From contig NZ_QFFG01000001.1 in the NCBI RefSeq assembly GCF_003129485.1, positions 744,001 through 808,000 on the forward strand: a stretch of DNA of 64,000 nt. The letters are read 5' to 3'. Below, in pieces: positions 8,436 to 17,523 of this stretch. The notes beneath the pieces were generated by a model, which had not been told where the DNA came from, made no database searches, and worked only from the letters and a program-made list of their open reading frames with translations. Numbering within the stretch: position 1 is the first letter of the stretch; every line of letters starts with the position of its first letter. Source of the stretch: Polaribacter aquimarinus (GTDB taxonomy: Bacteria > Bacteroidota > Bacteroidia > Flavobacteriales > Flavobacteriaceae). Both the position numbers and the translations under genes were made by a program.

Positions 8436-9392
8436 TTAAGCAGACTTAAAAGCTTTTAATTTTTCAATTAACTTAGGTACAACTTCAAAAGCATCTCCTA
8501 CAATTCCATAATCTGCAGCTTTAAAGAAAGGTGCATCTGGATCTGTGTTAACAACAACTTTTACCTTGGATGCATTGATTCCTGCTAAATGTTGAATAGC
8601 ACCTGAAATACCTATAGCTATATATAAATTAGAAGCAACTGGTTTTCCGGTTTGACCAACGTGTTCTCCGTGAGGACGCCATCCTAAATCTGAAACAGGC
8701 TTAGAGCAAGCAGTTGCTGCTCCTAAAACGTCAGCTAATTCTTCAATCATCCCCCAATTTTCTGGTCCTTTTAAACCTCTACCAGCAGAAACTACAATAT
8801 CTGCATCTGCAATGGTAACTTTACCTGTAACTTTTTCTATTTTATCTGATGAAACTCCTGCCTCTGTAATTGTTGCATCAAAATTTTCTGTAGTTCCAGA
8901 AACAGGATTTTCGTGAACCCCAAAAGAGTTTTTTGCCAGACCAATTACTTTATTATCAGTAGAAATTACTGTGTTAGAGAAGGCTTTATTAGAAAAGGCT
9001 TTTCTTTTTACTGTAAACGGACTTGTGCTTGATGGAGCGTCTACCACGTTAGTTGCACAACCTGCTTCTAAATTTACTGCCACCATTGGCGTTAAGTATA
9101 AGCCATCTATACTTGAGTCGATGACTACAATATTTGCGCTTTCAGCTTTTGCTACTTCTGTAACAACTGCTGCATATTGTTTCGCGTTAAATGTATTTAA
9201 ACCCTCATTAGAAACTGAAACTACTTTTTCTGCTCCATAGTTATATAATTCTGATGAATCGCTTGCATTTATAGTTAATGCAACAATATTTGTTCCTAGT
9301 TGTTCTGCAACTTTTTTTCCGTATGAAACTACTTCTAAGGCAGTTTTTTTAAATTTTCCTTCCGATGAATCGGCAAAAACTAAAACAGACAT
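8436..9392 (-). CDS. etfA: Electron transfer flavoprotein, alpha subunit
   Basis: 318 residues. Together with EtfB it carries electrons from acyl-CoA dehydrogenases to the quinone pool through ETF:quinone oxidoreductase. The C-terminal FAD-binding domain is clear: VSAGRGLKGPENWGMIEELA, then SDLGWRPHGEHVGQTGK, YIAIGISGAIQHLAG, and VVVNTDPDAPFFKAADYGIVGD. The N-terminal domain is the usual nucleotide-binding-like fold. It follows etfB after an unusually long spacer (111 bp) that contains repeat-like sequence. Confidence 0.98.
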   Translation of the reverse strand: MSVLVFADSSEGKFKKTALEVVSYGKKVAEQLGTNIVALTINASDSSELYNYGAEKVVSVSNEGLNTFNAKQYAAVVTEVAKAESANIVVIDSSIDGLYLTPMVAVNLEAGCATNVVDAPSSTSPFTVKRKAFSNKAFSNTVISTDNKVIGLAKNSFGVHENPVSGTTENFDATITEAGVSSDKIEKVTGKVTIADADIVVSAGRGLKGPENWGMIEELADVLGAATACSKPVSDLGWRPHGEHVGQTGKPVASNLYIAIGISGAIQHLAGINASKVKVVVNTDPDAPFFKAADYGIVGDAFEVVPKLIEKLKAFKSA

Positions 9393-9503
9393 ATTATTAA
9401 GTTTTTAGTTGTTAGTAGATAGTTTTTAGTAGTACTGTACTAACATAATTATTTTTATTTATTTTAGATTCCGAAATTAATTCGGAATGATTTAACTTTT
9501 AAA
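9393..9503. repeat. Repeat-rich spacer between etfB and etfA
   Basis: The spacer holds imperfect copies of TTAGTTG/TTTTTAG around 9402-9430, the palindrome GTACTGTAC near 9432-9440, and a hairpin with ATTCCGAA (9468-9475) and TTCGGAAT (9481-9488) around a 5-nt loop. None has a terminator T-run. Confidence 0.5.
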
Positions 9504-10250
9504 TTAAATCACTTTTGCTTCGTTGTGTAATAAGCTAATTAACTCATCTACATTATCTGCATCTACTAATTTTACGGCTCCTTTTGGTGCTGGTTTTTCA
9601 AAAGATTGAATACTTGTTGCAGCATTACCTCCAACTGCCTCAACTACTTGTAGAGGTTTTTTACGCGCCATCATAATTCCACGCATGTTAGGTATGCGTA
9701 AGTCTTTCTCTTCTACGATTCCTTTCTGACCAGCTACAACTAAAGGCAAACTTGATGATAATGTTTCTGCTCCTCCATCAATCTCTCTTTCTGCATTTAC
9801 ATTAGTTCCATCAACTTCAACACCAACACAACCATTAATAAAATTAAAATCTAATAATGTAGCTAACATACCAGGAACTATTTGTCCATTATAATCCGCA
9901 GATTCTTTTCCTGCTAAAACTAAGTCATAACCACCTTTTTTAACCACTTCAGCTAATTCTTTTGCTACTTGAAACCCGTCTGTTGCAAGAGTATTTACAC
10001 GGATAGCATCATCTGCACCAATAGCCAAAGCTTTTCTTAAAGTAGGTTCTGTTTCTGCACCTCCAACATTTACTACTGTTACAGAAGTACCTTGTTTTTC
10101 TTTAAACCACATAGCTCTTGTTAAACAAAACTCATCATAAGGGTTAATTACAAACTGAACTCCATTTGTATCAAACTTTGTATCGTTTTCTGTAAAATTA
10201 ATTTTTGAAGTGGTATCAGGAACGTGACTAATACATACCAATATTTTCAT
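9504..10250 (-). CDS. etfB: Electron transfer flavoprotein, beta subunit
   Basis: 248 residues, the usual length. Family signatures: N-terminal KILVCISHVPDTTSKI, VINPYDEFCLTRA, GKESADYNGQIVPGMLA, REIDGGAETL, and the C-terminal segment IPNMRGIMMARKKPL that binds the alpha subunit. It acts with EtfA as a soluble heterodimer binding FAD (and AMP in the beta subunit). It is divergent from pdhB; the 217-bp gap between them carries both promoters. Confidence 0.98.
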   Translation of the reverse strand: MKILVCISHVPDTTSKINFTENDTKFDTNGVQFVINPYDEFCLTRAMWFKEKQGTSVTVVNVGGAETEPTLRKALAIGADDAIRVNTLATDGFQVAKELAEVVKKGGYDLVLAGKESADYNGQIVPGMLATLLDFNFINGCVGVEVDGTNVNAEREIDGGAETLSSSLPLVVAGQKGIVEEKDLRIPNMRGIMMARKKPLQVVEAVGGNAATSIQSFEKPAPKGAVKLVDADNVDELISLLHNEAKVI

Positions 10251-10426
10251 AAATTCTATTTTTTATACTTTAATGTTGGCGAAATTACACCTTTTTTTTA
10301 AAAAATATTATGCATGCATAATAAATTTTCAATTATTTAACATTTTACGAAATCGATTGAGTATTTAATCGCTGATAATTATATCACTTTCTAAATCTGT
10401 TTCAATAAAAATGATAATTAATTCCT

Positions 10427-10434
10427 TATTTTTG
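10427..10434 (+). promoter_or_regulatory. -7 promoter box for pdhB
   Basis: TATTTTTG, an exact TAnnTTTG match, 33 nt before the pdhB ATG. A clear -33 TTTG was not found. On the opposite strand TAATTTCG (10287-10280) is a weaker candidate for etfB. Confidence 0.5.
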
Positions 10435-10467
10435 CATTTCTTAATTACTAACTATAATTAATAATAA

Positions 10468-11448
10468 ATGAAAACAGTTCAATTCAGAGAAGCAATTTGT
10501 GAAGCTATGAGTGAAGAAATGCGCAGAGATGAAAGCATTTACTTAATGGGTGAAGAAGTTGCAGAATATAATGGTGCCTACAAAGCATCGAAAGGTATGT
10601 TAGATGAATTTGGTGAGAAAAGAGTTATTGATACTCCTATTGCTGAATTAGGTTTTGCTGGTGTTGCAGTTGGTTCTGCAATGAATGGTAACAGACCAAT
10701 TGTTGAGTATATGACCTTTAACTTCTCTTTAGTTGGAATTGATCAAATTATAAACAACGCTGCAAAAATTAGACAAATGTCTGGTGGTCAGTTTAATTGT
10801 CCAATTGTTTTTAGAGGACCAACAGCTTCTGCTGGTCAATTGGGTGCAACTCACTCTCAAGCTTTTGAGAACTGGTTTGCAAATACTCCTGGTCTAAAGG
10901 TAATTGTACCTTCTAATCCTTATGACGCAAAAGGTTTATTAAAAGCGGCTATTCGTGATGATGATCCAGTAATTTTCATGGAATCTGAGCAAATGTATGG
11001 AGACAAGATGGAAATTCCTGAAGGAGAATACATCATTCCAATAGGAGTTGCTGACATAAAAAGAGAAGGTACAGATGTAACTGTTGTTTCCTTTGGAAAA
11101 ATTATTAAAGAAGCTTACAAAGCTGCTGATGAGTTAGCAAAAGAAAATATTTCTGTAGAAATTATAGATTTGAGAACAGTACGCCCTATGGACCATGCCG
11201 CAATTATTGAATCTGTAAAAAAGACAAATAGATTAGTAATTTTAGAAGAAGCATGGCCTTTTGCAAGTGTTTCTTCAGAAATCACCTATAGAATTCAAGA
11301 TGAAGCATTCGATCATTTAGATGCACCAATCAAGAGAATTACAACTGCAGACACACCTGCACCTTATTCTCCTGTACTTCTTGAAAAATGGATACCAAAC
11401 CACAACGATGTTATTGAGGCTGTAAAAGAAGTTTTATACCTTAAATAG
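10468..11448 (+). CDS. pdhB: Pyruvate dehydrogenase E1 component, beta subunit
   Basis: 326 residues, standard for the E1-beta of alpha2beta2 2-oxoacid dehydrogenases. It decarboxylates pyruvate with thiamine diphosphate, together with the alpha subunit. Visible: MGEEVAEYNGAYKASKGM, DTPIAELGFAGVAVG (with the conserved Glu that activates ThDP), YMTFNFSLVGIDQIINNAAK, GPTASAGQLGATHSQ. The choice of pyruvate over branched-chain substrates rests on overall resemblance to flavobacterial PdhB. No E1-alpha, E2 or E3 gene lies in the window; a lone pdhB is common in this family of bacteria. Confidence 0.95.
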   Translation: MKTVQFREAICEAMSEEMRRDESIYLMGEEVAEYNGAYKASKGMLDEFGEKRVIDTPIAELGFAGVAVGSAMNGNRPIVEYMTFNFSLVGIDQIINNAAKIRQMSGGQFNCPIVFRGPTASAGQLGATHSQAFENWFANTPGLKVIVPSNPYDAKGLLKAAIRDDDPVIFMESEQMYGDKMEIPEGEYIIPIGVADIKREGTDVTVVSFGKIIKEAYKAADELAKENISVEIIDLRTVRPMDHAAIIESVKKTNRLVILEEAWPFASVSSEITYRIQDEAFDHLDAPIKRITTADTPAPYSPVLLEKWIPNHNDVIEAVKEVLYLK

Positions 11449-11465
11449 AAAAAATAAAAACTGTT

Positions 11466-11508
11466 AGAAAAGCCTTTTTGTAAATTTTTATAAAAAGGTT
11501 TTTCTTTT
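11466..11508 (+). terminator. Intrinsic terminator after pdhB
   Basis: AAAAGCCTTTTT (11468-11479) pairs with AAAAAGGTTTTT (11492-11503) with one G-U-type irregularity, then more T. Confidence 0.7.
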
Positions 11509-11531
11509 TTAATCAAATTAAAATTAAATTT

Positions 11532-12068
11532 ATGAGTAAAGAACAAAAAAAGAAATCTGTAACTTTTGATGTATTAATTGAGATTCCTAAAGGAAGTAGA
11601 AATAAGTATGAATATGATTTTGCATTACACAAAATCCGTTTCGATAGAATGTTATTTTCTTCGATGATGTATCCAGGAGATTATGGCTTTATTCCAGAAA
11701 CATTAGCTTTAGATTCCGACCCCTTAGATGTTTTAGTCTTAGGACATCAACCAACATATCCAATGGTTGTCATGGAAGTTAGACCAATTGGAGTTTTTTA
11801 CATGACTGATGAAAAAGGTCCAGATGAAAAAGTAATTTGTGTACCAGTTTCTGACCCAATATGGAGCAAAAGAGGAGATATATCAGATTTAAATCCACAC
11901 AGATTAAAAGAAATTGAACATTTTTTTCAAGTATATAAAGATTTAGAAAAGAAAAAAGTAGATACCGGGGGATGGGGTAATGCAGAAGCTGCTGTTAAAA
12001 TTTATCACGAGTGTGTTGAACGTTACAATAATAGTGAACACAAGAAAAAAAGAACATTTACCATATAA
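11532..12068 (+). CDS. ppa: Soluble inorganic pyrophosphatase (family I)
   Basis: 178 residues. It hydrolyses pyrophosphate to phosphate with Mg2+ in the cytoplasm. Signatures: EIPKGSRNKYEYD at the N-terminus, YPGDYGFIPETLA, and the metal-binding motif DSDPLDVLVLG. The C-terminal half has the KDLEKKKVDTGGWGN segment conserved in the family. It lies just upstream of a membrane pyrophosphatase gene, but a strong terminator separates the two, so they are adjacent yet independently transcribed. Confidence 0.97.
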   Translation: MSKEQKKKSVTFDVLIEIPKGSRNKYEYDFALHKIRFDRMLFSSMMYPGDYGFIPETLALDSDPLDVLVLGHQPTYPMVVMEVRPIGVFYMTDEKGPDEKVICVPVSDPIWSKRGDISDLNPHRLKEIEHFFQVYKDLEKKKVDTGGWGNAEAAVKIYHECVERYNNSEHKKKRTFTI

Positions 12069-12085
12069 AATCAAACAAAATAAAT

Positions 12086-12119
12086 AAAAAAGCATCATTC
12101 TAATAATGATGCTTTTTTA
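12086..12119. terminator. Bidirectional-looking intrinsic terminator after ppa
   Basis: AAAAAAGCATCATT (12086-12099) pairs with AATGATGCTTTTTT (12105-12118) around a 5-nt loop. Confidence 0.9.
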
Positions 12120-12261
12120 TTTAATGAAAATTCTGTTTTATTTTATCATAGAAAAAAATTATCCTCTCTGTTTTATTGATTTTAAAATCTAATACTAACT
12201 TTATTCAAAACTGACAGAAATCATAGAATTGTAAATATTATAATTTAAGGAGGTTTTAAAT

Positions 12262-12342
12262 ATGTTATCTTTAATTTATATAGGCTTTTTTTATCAGGTA
12301 TATTTTATTACTTTTAGCCCCTCAAAAATCATAAATAATTAA
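12262..12342 (+). CDS. Possible 26-codon leader peptide upstream of hppA
   Basis: An ATG at 12262 opens a 26-codon frame (MLSLIYIGFFYQVYF..., hydrophobic) ending 14 nt before the hppA ATG. It is preceded at 8-nt spacing by AAGGAGGT (12247-12254), a perfect Shine-Dalgarno sequence, which is rare in Bacteroidetes. It might be a regulatory leader or simply chance. If the weak promoter box at 12309-12316 is the true one for hppA, this frame would lie upstream of the transcript. Confidence 0.25.
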   Translation: MLSLIYIGFFYQVYFITFSPSKIINN

Positions 12343-12356
12343 TTAACTAACTTAAT

Positions 12357-14756
12357 ATGGAATTAATAGTAAAGTTTTTACCTCTCTTTGGAGTTTTAGC
12401 CTTAGCATTTGTATTTATTAAAAGTGCTTGGGTTTCTAAACAAGATGAAGGTGATGATAAAATGAAGAAAATTGCAAAGAATATTGCCGATGGAGCAATG
12501 TCTTTCTTAAAAGCTGAATACAAAATTTTATCAATATTTGTAATAGCAGTAGCAATATTATTATATTTTAAAGGAAACTCTGAGGAGGGTTCTAATGGAA
12601 TGGTAGCTGTATCGTTTATTGTTGGAGCCATTTGTTCTGCTTTAGCAGGTTTCATTGGAATGAAAGTTGCAACAAAAGCAAATGTTAGAACAACAAGTGC
12701 GGCAAGAACATCTTTAGGAAAAGCATTAGAAGTTGCTTTTGCTGGTGGTGCAGTTATGGGACTTGGTGTTGTAGGCCTAGGTGTTTTAGGATTAAGTGCA
12801 TTATTTATGTTGTATAGTGGACAAGGATGGGAAATCGGAGAAGTTTTAAATGTACTTTCTGGATTCTCATTAGGAGCTTCATCTATTGCTTTATTTGCTC
12901 GTGTTGGTGGTGGAATTTACACAAAAGCTGCTGATGTTGGAGCTGATTTAGTAGGTAAAGTAGAAGCGGGTATCCCTGAAGATCATCCATTAAATCCTGC
13001 TACTATTGCAGATAATGTGGGTGATAATGTGGGTGATGTTGCAGGTATGGGTGCTGATTTATTTGAATCTTACGTAGGTTCTATTATTGGTACCATGGTA
13101 TTAGGTGCTGCATTTACGCAAATTCCTGCTTTTACTGGTTCTTTTGACGGATTAGGTGCAGTGTATTTACCTTTAGTATTAGCTGCAATCGGAATTATTA
13201 TGTCTATTATAGGTACTTTCTTTGTAAAAGTAAAAGATGGTGGAAACCCTCAAACTGCATTAAATATTGGTGAATTCGGTTCTGCGGGTTTAATGTTAGT
13301 AGCTTCTTACTTTATTATTACTGAAATGTTACCTGAAACTTGGACTTTTGGAGGAACTGAATTTACTTCAATGGGAGTATTTTGGGCTGTATTAGCAGGT
13401 TTAGTTGCTGGTTTAGCTGTTGGTAAGGTAACAGAATATTATACTGGAACAGGAACACCTCCTGTAAACTCGATTGTAAAACAATCTGAAACTGGTGCTG
13501 CAACTACTATTATTGCTGGTTTAGGTGTGGGTATGATGTCTACAATGATTCCAATTCTTTTAATTGCTGCAGCAATTTTAGTTTCTCATCATTTTGCAGG
13601 TTTATACGGTATTGCAATTGCTGCTGTTGGAATGTTGGCAAATACTGGAATTCAATTAGCTGTTGATGCTTATGGACCAATTTCTGATAATGCTGGTGGG
13701 ATTGCTGAAATGGCAGAGTTAGATCCTGAAGTTCGTGAAAGAACAGATAAATTAGATGCAGTAGGTAATACTACTGCAGCAATTGGTAAAGGTTTTGCAA
13801 TTGCTTCTGCTGCCTTAACAGCATTAGCATTATTTGCAGCTTTTATGCAAACAGCAAAAGTAACAGCTATTGATGTTTCTAAACCAACTGTAATGGCAGG
13901 TTTATTAGTCGGTGGTATGTTACCATTTGTATTTTCTGCATTATCGATGAATGCGGTAGGTAGAGCTGCAATGGCTATGATCGAAGAAGTTCGTCGTCAA
14001 TTTAGAGATATACCTCAATTAAAAGCGGCTTTAGAAGTAATGAGAGCTGTAGATTCTGATATGTCTAAAGCAACTAAAGAACAGAGAGCTATTTTTGATG
14101 CTGCTGATGGTGTAGCTGAATATGACAAATGTGTTGATATTTCTACTAAAGCATCTATTAAAGAAATGGTATTACCAGGTTTATTAGCTATTGCTGTTCC
14201 TGTTGCTGTTGGTTTCTTAGGTGGTGCAGAAATGTTAGGAGGATTATTAGCAGGTGTAACTACTTGTGGTGTTTTAATGGCAATCTTTCAGTCTAATGCA
14301 GGTGGTGCTTGGGATAACGCTAAAAAAATGATTGAAGAACAAGGTAGAAAAGGGACTGATGCTCATAAAGCAGCAGTTGTAGGTGATACCGTTGGAGATC
14401 CTTTTAAAGATACTTCTGGTCCTTCTTTAAATATTTTATTAAAATTAATGTCTGTTGTGGCTTTGGTTATTGCACCAAGTATTGCAATGAGTTCTGCAGA
14501 TGTTTCTGATTACAACACTAAAAAAGAAGTAAAAGTAGAAATTACTAAAACTTCTGGAGAATTAGCTATGGCTACAATCACTACTACTAAAACAGTAAAT
14601 GGTGAAGTGGTAACCGATATTCAAAAAGTTGAAGGAACTGTTGCAGAAATAGAACAAAAAGCAAAAGAAGCTGGTAATACTATTTCCGTAAATGTTTCAA
14701 AAAACAAAAAAGAAATCACAGAAAAAGTAGAGGTAATTGTTGAGAAGAAAGAATAA
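12357..14756 (+). CDS. hppA: Membrane-bound K+-dependent ion-translocating pyrophosphatase
   Basis: 799 residues with about 16 membrane helices. The enzyme couples hydrolysis of pyrophosphate to pumping of H+ and/or Na+ out of the cytoplasm. The substrate site is visible: [12 protein letters not shown], then [26 protein letters not shown], and near the end [19 protein letters not shown]. In [10 protein letters not shown] the residue after GNTT is Ala (A474), the hallmark of the K+-dependent class, where K+-independent enzymes have Lys. I cannot decide between Na+ and H+ from sequence. After the last helix there is an unusual hydrophilic tail of about 80 residues rich in Lys, Glu and Thr. Confidence 0.96.
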   Translation: MELIVKFLPLFGVLALAFVFIKSAWVSKQDEGDDKMKKIAKNIADGAMSFLKAEYKILSIFVIAVAILLYFKGNSEEGSNGMVAVSFIVGAICSALAGFIGMKVATKANVRTTSAARTSLGKALEVAFAGGAVMGLGVVGLGVLGLSALFMLYSGQGWEIGEVLNVLSGFSLGASSIALFARVGGGIYTKAADVGADLVGKVEAGIPEDHPLNPATIADNVGDNVGDVAGMGADLFESYVGSIIGTMVLGAAFTQIPAFTGSFDGLGAVYLPLVLAAIGIIMSIIGTFFVKVKDGGNPQTALNIGEFGSAGLMLVASYFIITEMLPETWTFGGTEFTSMGVFWAVLAGLVAGLAVGKVTEYYTGTGTPPVNSIVKQSETGAATTIIAGLGVGMMSTMIPILLIAAAILVSHHFAGLYGIAIAAVGMLANTGIQLAVDAYGPISDNAGGIAEMAELDPEVRERTDKLDAVGNTTAAIGKGFAIASAALTALALFAAFMQTAKVTAIDVSKPTVMAGLLVGGMLPFVFSALSMNAVGRAAMAMIEEVRRQFRDIPQLKAALEVMRAVDSDMSKATKEQRAIFDAADGVAEYDKCVDISTKASIKEMVLPGLLAIAVPVAVGFLGGAEMLGGLLAGVTTCGVLMAIFQSNAGGAWDNAKKMIEEQGRKGTDAHKAAVVGDTVGDPFKDTSGPSLNILLKLMSVVALVIAPSIAMSSADVSDYNTKKEVKVEITKTSGELAMATITTTKTVNGEVVTDIQKVEGTVAEIEQKAKEAGNTISVNVSKNKKEITEKVEVIVEKKE

Positions 14757-14781
14757 TAGACTTCTACCAAATTTACAAATA

Positions 14782-14813
14782 AAAAATCCCGCTAAATTTT
14801 AGCGGGATTTTTA
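14782..14813. terminator. Bidirectional terminator between hppA and fabD
   Basis: AAAATCCCGCTAAA (about 14783-14796) pairs with TTTAGCGGGATTTT (about 14799-14812), with T-runs on both strands. It serves the two convergent genes. Confidence 0.92.
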
Positions 14814-14831
14814 TATTTTATACTATTAATT

Positions 14832-15716
14832 TTAAGCAATATTTGCTCCACCAGCAGCAACACTTCTATCAATTTTACGCATTAAACCTTGTAAAACTTT
14901 CCCTGGTCCAACTTCTATAAATTCAGTTCCTCCATCAGCAATCATTGCCTGTACGCATTGTGTCCATTTTACAGGACCTGTTAATTGTGCAATTAAGTTT
15001 TCTTTTATCTCATCAGGATTTGTTACCGCTTTTGCAACTACATTCTGATACACTGCACAAGTAGGCTCACTAAATTCAGTGGCTTTTATTGCAGCAGCTA
15101 ATTCCTCTCTTGCTGGCTCCATCAAAGGCGAATGAAATGCACCTCCAACAGGTAACAATAATGCTCTTCTTGCTCCTTTTTCTGTTAACACTTCACAGGC
15201 TTTTTCAACCGCTTCAATTTCTCCTGATATTACCAATTGCCCAGGGCAATTATAGTTTGCAGCCACCACTACTCCATCAATTTCTGCACACGTTTCTTCT
15301 ACTACATTGTCATCCAACCCTAATACTGCTGCCATTGTAGATGGTTGGGTTTCACAAGCTTTTTGCATTGCCAAAGCACGTTTAGAAACTAATTTTAATC
15401 CGTCTTCAAAAGATAAAACTCCGTTAGCAACTAAGGCAGATAATTCTCCTAAAGAATGTCCCGCCACCATTTCTGGCTGAAAAGAATCACCTAAAACCTT
15501 TGCTAAAATCACCGAATGTAAAAATATAGCTGGTTGTGTAACTTTGGTTTCTTTTAATTGTTCTGCAGTTCCCTCAAACATTATATCTGTAATAGAGAAC
15601 CCTAAAATATCATTTGCCTTCTCAAAGTATTCTTGCGCTAATGGCGATTTTTCGTATAAATCCAATCCCATTCCTGTAAACTGCGCTCCTTGACCTGGAA
15701 AAATGTATGCTTTCAT
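14832..15716 (-). CDS. fabD: Malonyl CoA-acyl carrier protein transacylase
   Basis: 294 residues from the ATG at 15716; a longer frame starts at 15746 but its ten extra residues are not like the family and overlap the -7 promoter box. FabD moves malonyl from CoA to ACP to feed fatty-acid synthesis. Signatures: YIFPGQGAQFTGMG at the N-terminus, catalytic S88 in GHSLGE, the oxyanion/Arg region LVSKRALAMQKA, and catalytic His in GGAFHSPLM. Single gene between a terminator and its own promoter. Confidence 0.97.
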   Translation of the reverse strand: MKAYIFPGQGAQFTGMGLDLYEKSPLAQEYFEKANDILGFSITDIMFEGTAEQLKETKVTQPAIFLHSVILAKVLGDSFQPEMVAGHSLGELSALVANGVLSFEDGLKLVSKRALAMQKACETQPSTMAAVLGLDDNVVEETCAEIDGVVVAANYNCPGQLVISGEIEAVEKACEVLTEKGARRALLLPVGGAFHSPLMEPAREELAAAIKATEFSEPTCAVYQNVVAKAVTNPDEIKENLIAQLTGPVKWTQCVQAMIADGGTEFIEVGPGKVLQGLMRKIDRSVAAGGANIA

Positions 15717-15743
15717 AAAATAATTTATTGTTGTTTGTGGTTG

Positions 15744-15751
15744 CAAAAATA
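15744..15751 (-). promoter_or_regulatory. -7 promoter box for fabD
   Basis: The minus strand reads TATTTTTG, an exact TAnnTTTG match, 27 nt before the ATG at 15716. This argues that the upstream in-frame ATG at 15746 is not used. Confidence 0.55.
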
Positions 15752-15899
15752 GTGTTTTTTATATGAAGCTTTTTCCTGCTATCCACTATATCTTTTTTTT
15801 TCGTTCCTCAAAAAAAGGATGTCGCTTCTATCAGGGCTAAACTTGTTTGCCTATTCATTGATTTTAGTTAAATAAGTAATTATCTATTTACAGTTTTCT

Positions 15900-15970
15900 C
15901 AAAACTTCCAACTTCACACCTCCATCTTCCTTCTTCAAACTTCAAACTCCCTTCTTAAATCTTCAAACAA
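15900..15970. repeat. Low-complexity CTTCNAA-type repeat
   Basis: Degenerate copies of a 7-8 nt unit (CTTCCAA, CTTCAAA, CTTCACA, CTCCCTT) fill the spacer before the transporter gene. A similar tract occurs at 26981-27058. Confidence 0.55.
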
Positions 15971-15988
15971 AATCCTTAACTTCGCTAT

Positions 15989-16690
15989 ATGACATCAAAA
16001 GACAAACTACTCGCAAATAGAATCTATTTAATTCTTGCAGCACTTTTTATAGCATCATTGGTTACGTCAAATCTAATTTTTCAAAAATTCTTTTATTGGT
16101 ACCCTTTTGATATAGAGATTTTCGATACAAAGTTATTTGAAGTTTCTGTAGGATTATTGCCTTATCCAATTACGTTTTTAATCACAGATATTTTATCAGA
16201 AATCTATGGAAAAAGAAAAGCAAACGAAGTAGTTATTGCAGGAATCTTTGCTTCATTTTTCTCTTTATTAATCATTTATGTTTCTAAAGAAGCTCCTGCC
16301 ACTTCTTGGTCTCCAGTAAATGATGGTATTTTTGTCAATGTTTTTGGTGCAGCTCCTTTAGCTGTTTTAGCCTCTATGATGGCCTATTTATTTGCACAAT
16401 TCATAGACATTAGAGTATATCACTTTTGGAAACAATTTACCAAAGGAAAACATTTGTGGTTGCGTAACAATTTTTCAACTTTTTCATCGCAAATCATAGA
16501 TACTCTCACAGTTTTACTATTGTTATGTTCTTTTGGCATCATTGATTGGAAAAACTTTCTTGGACTTTTAATTAGCGGTGTTATTTTTAAAATGATGATT
16601 GCCGCATTAGACACCCCAATCCTGTATATAGTTGTCTTTGCATTTAGAAAAAGATTCAACTTAAAAGCAGGTGAAGAAATTTTGGAATAA
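15989..16690 (+). CDS. Queuosine precursor transporter (YhhQ family)
   Basis: 233 residues with about six membrane helices. The YhhQ/QPTR family imports preQ0 or preQ1, precursors of the tRNA base queuosine. Visible family segments: VTSNLIFQKFF near helix 1, PITFLITDILSEIYGKRKA (the conserved TDxxxEIYGK motif), and the C-terminal FSSQIIDTLTVLL and KMMIAALDTPILY. A box TAACTTCG (15977-15984) just 4 nt before the ATG would give an almost leaderless mRNA. queA, which acts later in the same pathway, is at 51.5-52.6 kb. Confidence 0.93.
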   Translation: MTSKDKLLANRIYLILAALFIASLVTSNLIFQKFFYWYPFDIEIFDTKLFEVSVGLLPYPITFLITDILSEIYGKRKANEVVIAGIFASFFSLLIIYVSKEAPATSWSPVNDGIFVNVFGAAPLAVLASMMAYLFAQFIDIRVYHFWKQFTKGKHLWLRNNFSTFSSQIIDTLTVLLLLCSFGIIDWKNFLGLLISGVIFKMMIAALDTPILYIVVFAFRKRFNLKAGEEILE

Positions 16691-16743
16691 TTTTGTAATT
16701 ACTTAAAAAAGTATTCGTCTAAAACATCAGAAATTATATAAAA

Positions 16744-17454
16744 ATGAAGAAAATACTTTTATTACTTATTGCTATCCTTACCTTTTCTCTAGGTTATGCA
16801 CAAACATCAGTTTTTAATGATTTATTACAAAAACACGTTTCAGACAGCGGAATAGTAGATTACAAATCTTTTAAAGCAGATCAAACAAAATTAGATACTT
16901 ATATTTCTTATTTAGAAAAAACTACACCAGAAAATTCTTGGTCTAACAATAAAAAAAGAGCTTTTTGGATAAATGCTTATAATGCTTACACCATCAAATT
17001 AATTTTAGAGAACTATCCTTTAAAAAGCATTATGGATATCAAACAAAAAGGAAAAACGGCTTGGAAAATTCCTTTTGCAAACGTAGGTGGTAAAACCTAC
17101 ACTTTAGACCATATTGAACACGAAATTTTACGTAAAAAATTGTTTGACCCAAAAATTCACGTAGGTGTAAATTGTGCTTCAGGCTCTTGTCCTAAATTAG
17201 GAAACGTAGCGTTTACAGAAGATAATATCGATGGAGAATTAACCAAATTGATGAAAGCTTTTGTAAATGATACAACAAGAAATAAAATCACTAAAAAGAA
17301 AGTTCAGATATCAGAAATTTTCAATTGGTTTAAGGGAGATTTCACCAAAAACGGTTCTGTAATCGATTATTTAAACAAGTATTCTAACACAGAAATTAAG
17401 TCGAATGCGAAAATCAGTTATTTAAAATATGACTGGTCCTTAAATGGTAAATAG
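16744..17454 (+). CDS. Secreted DUF547 protein
   Basis: 236 residues with a signal peptide (MKKILLLLIAILTFSLGYAQ, cleaved after about residue 19). The rest is a DUF547 domain: AFWINAYNAYTIKLIL, then LDHIEHEILRKK and HVGVNCASGSCPKL with two cysteines that may form a disulphide or a thiol site. Function is not established. It lies 70 bp upstream of the arsenosugar genes on the same strand. A possible -7 box (TATCTTTA, 17491-17498) in between suggests the arsenosugar operon starts afterwards. Confidence 0.9.
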   Translation: MKKILLLLIAILTFSLGYAQTSVFNDLLQKHVSDSGIVDYKSFKADQTKLDTYISYLEKTTPENSWSNNKKRAFWINAYNAYTIKLILENYPLKSIMDIKQKGKTAWKIPFANVGGKTYTLDHIEHEILRKKLFDPKIHVGVNCASGSCPKLGNVAFTEDNIDGELTKLMKAFVNDTTRNKITKKKVQISEIFNWFKGDFTKNGSVIDYLNKYSNTEIKSNAKISYLKYDWSLNGK

Positions 17455-17523
17455 GTAGCTTTTTAACAAAAGTTTCTTAAAAACAAATTGTATCTTTAAA
17501 CTTCAAATAATTACAATCGATTT

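Noticed and set aside
12347..12655. 102-codon minus-strand ORF over the start of hppA
   Set aside because: Shadow of the conserved pyrophosphatase gene; no promoter or family resemblance.
15717..15746. Upstream in-frame start for fabD (ten extra residues)
   Set aside because: The extension overlaps the region directly after a perfect -7 box and does not resemble FabD; the ATG at 15716 gives the canonical N-terminus.
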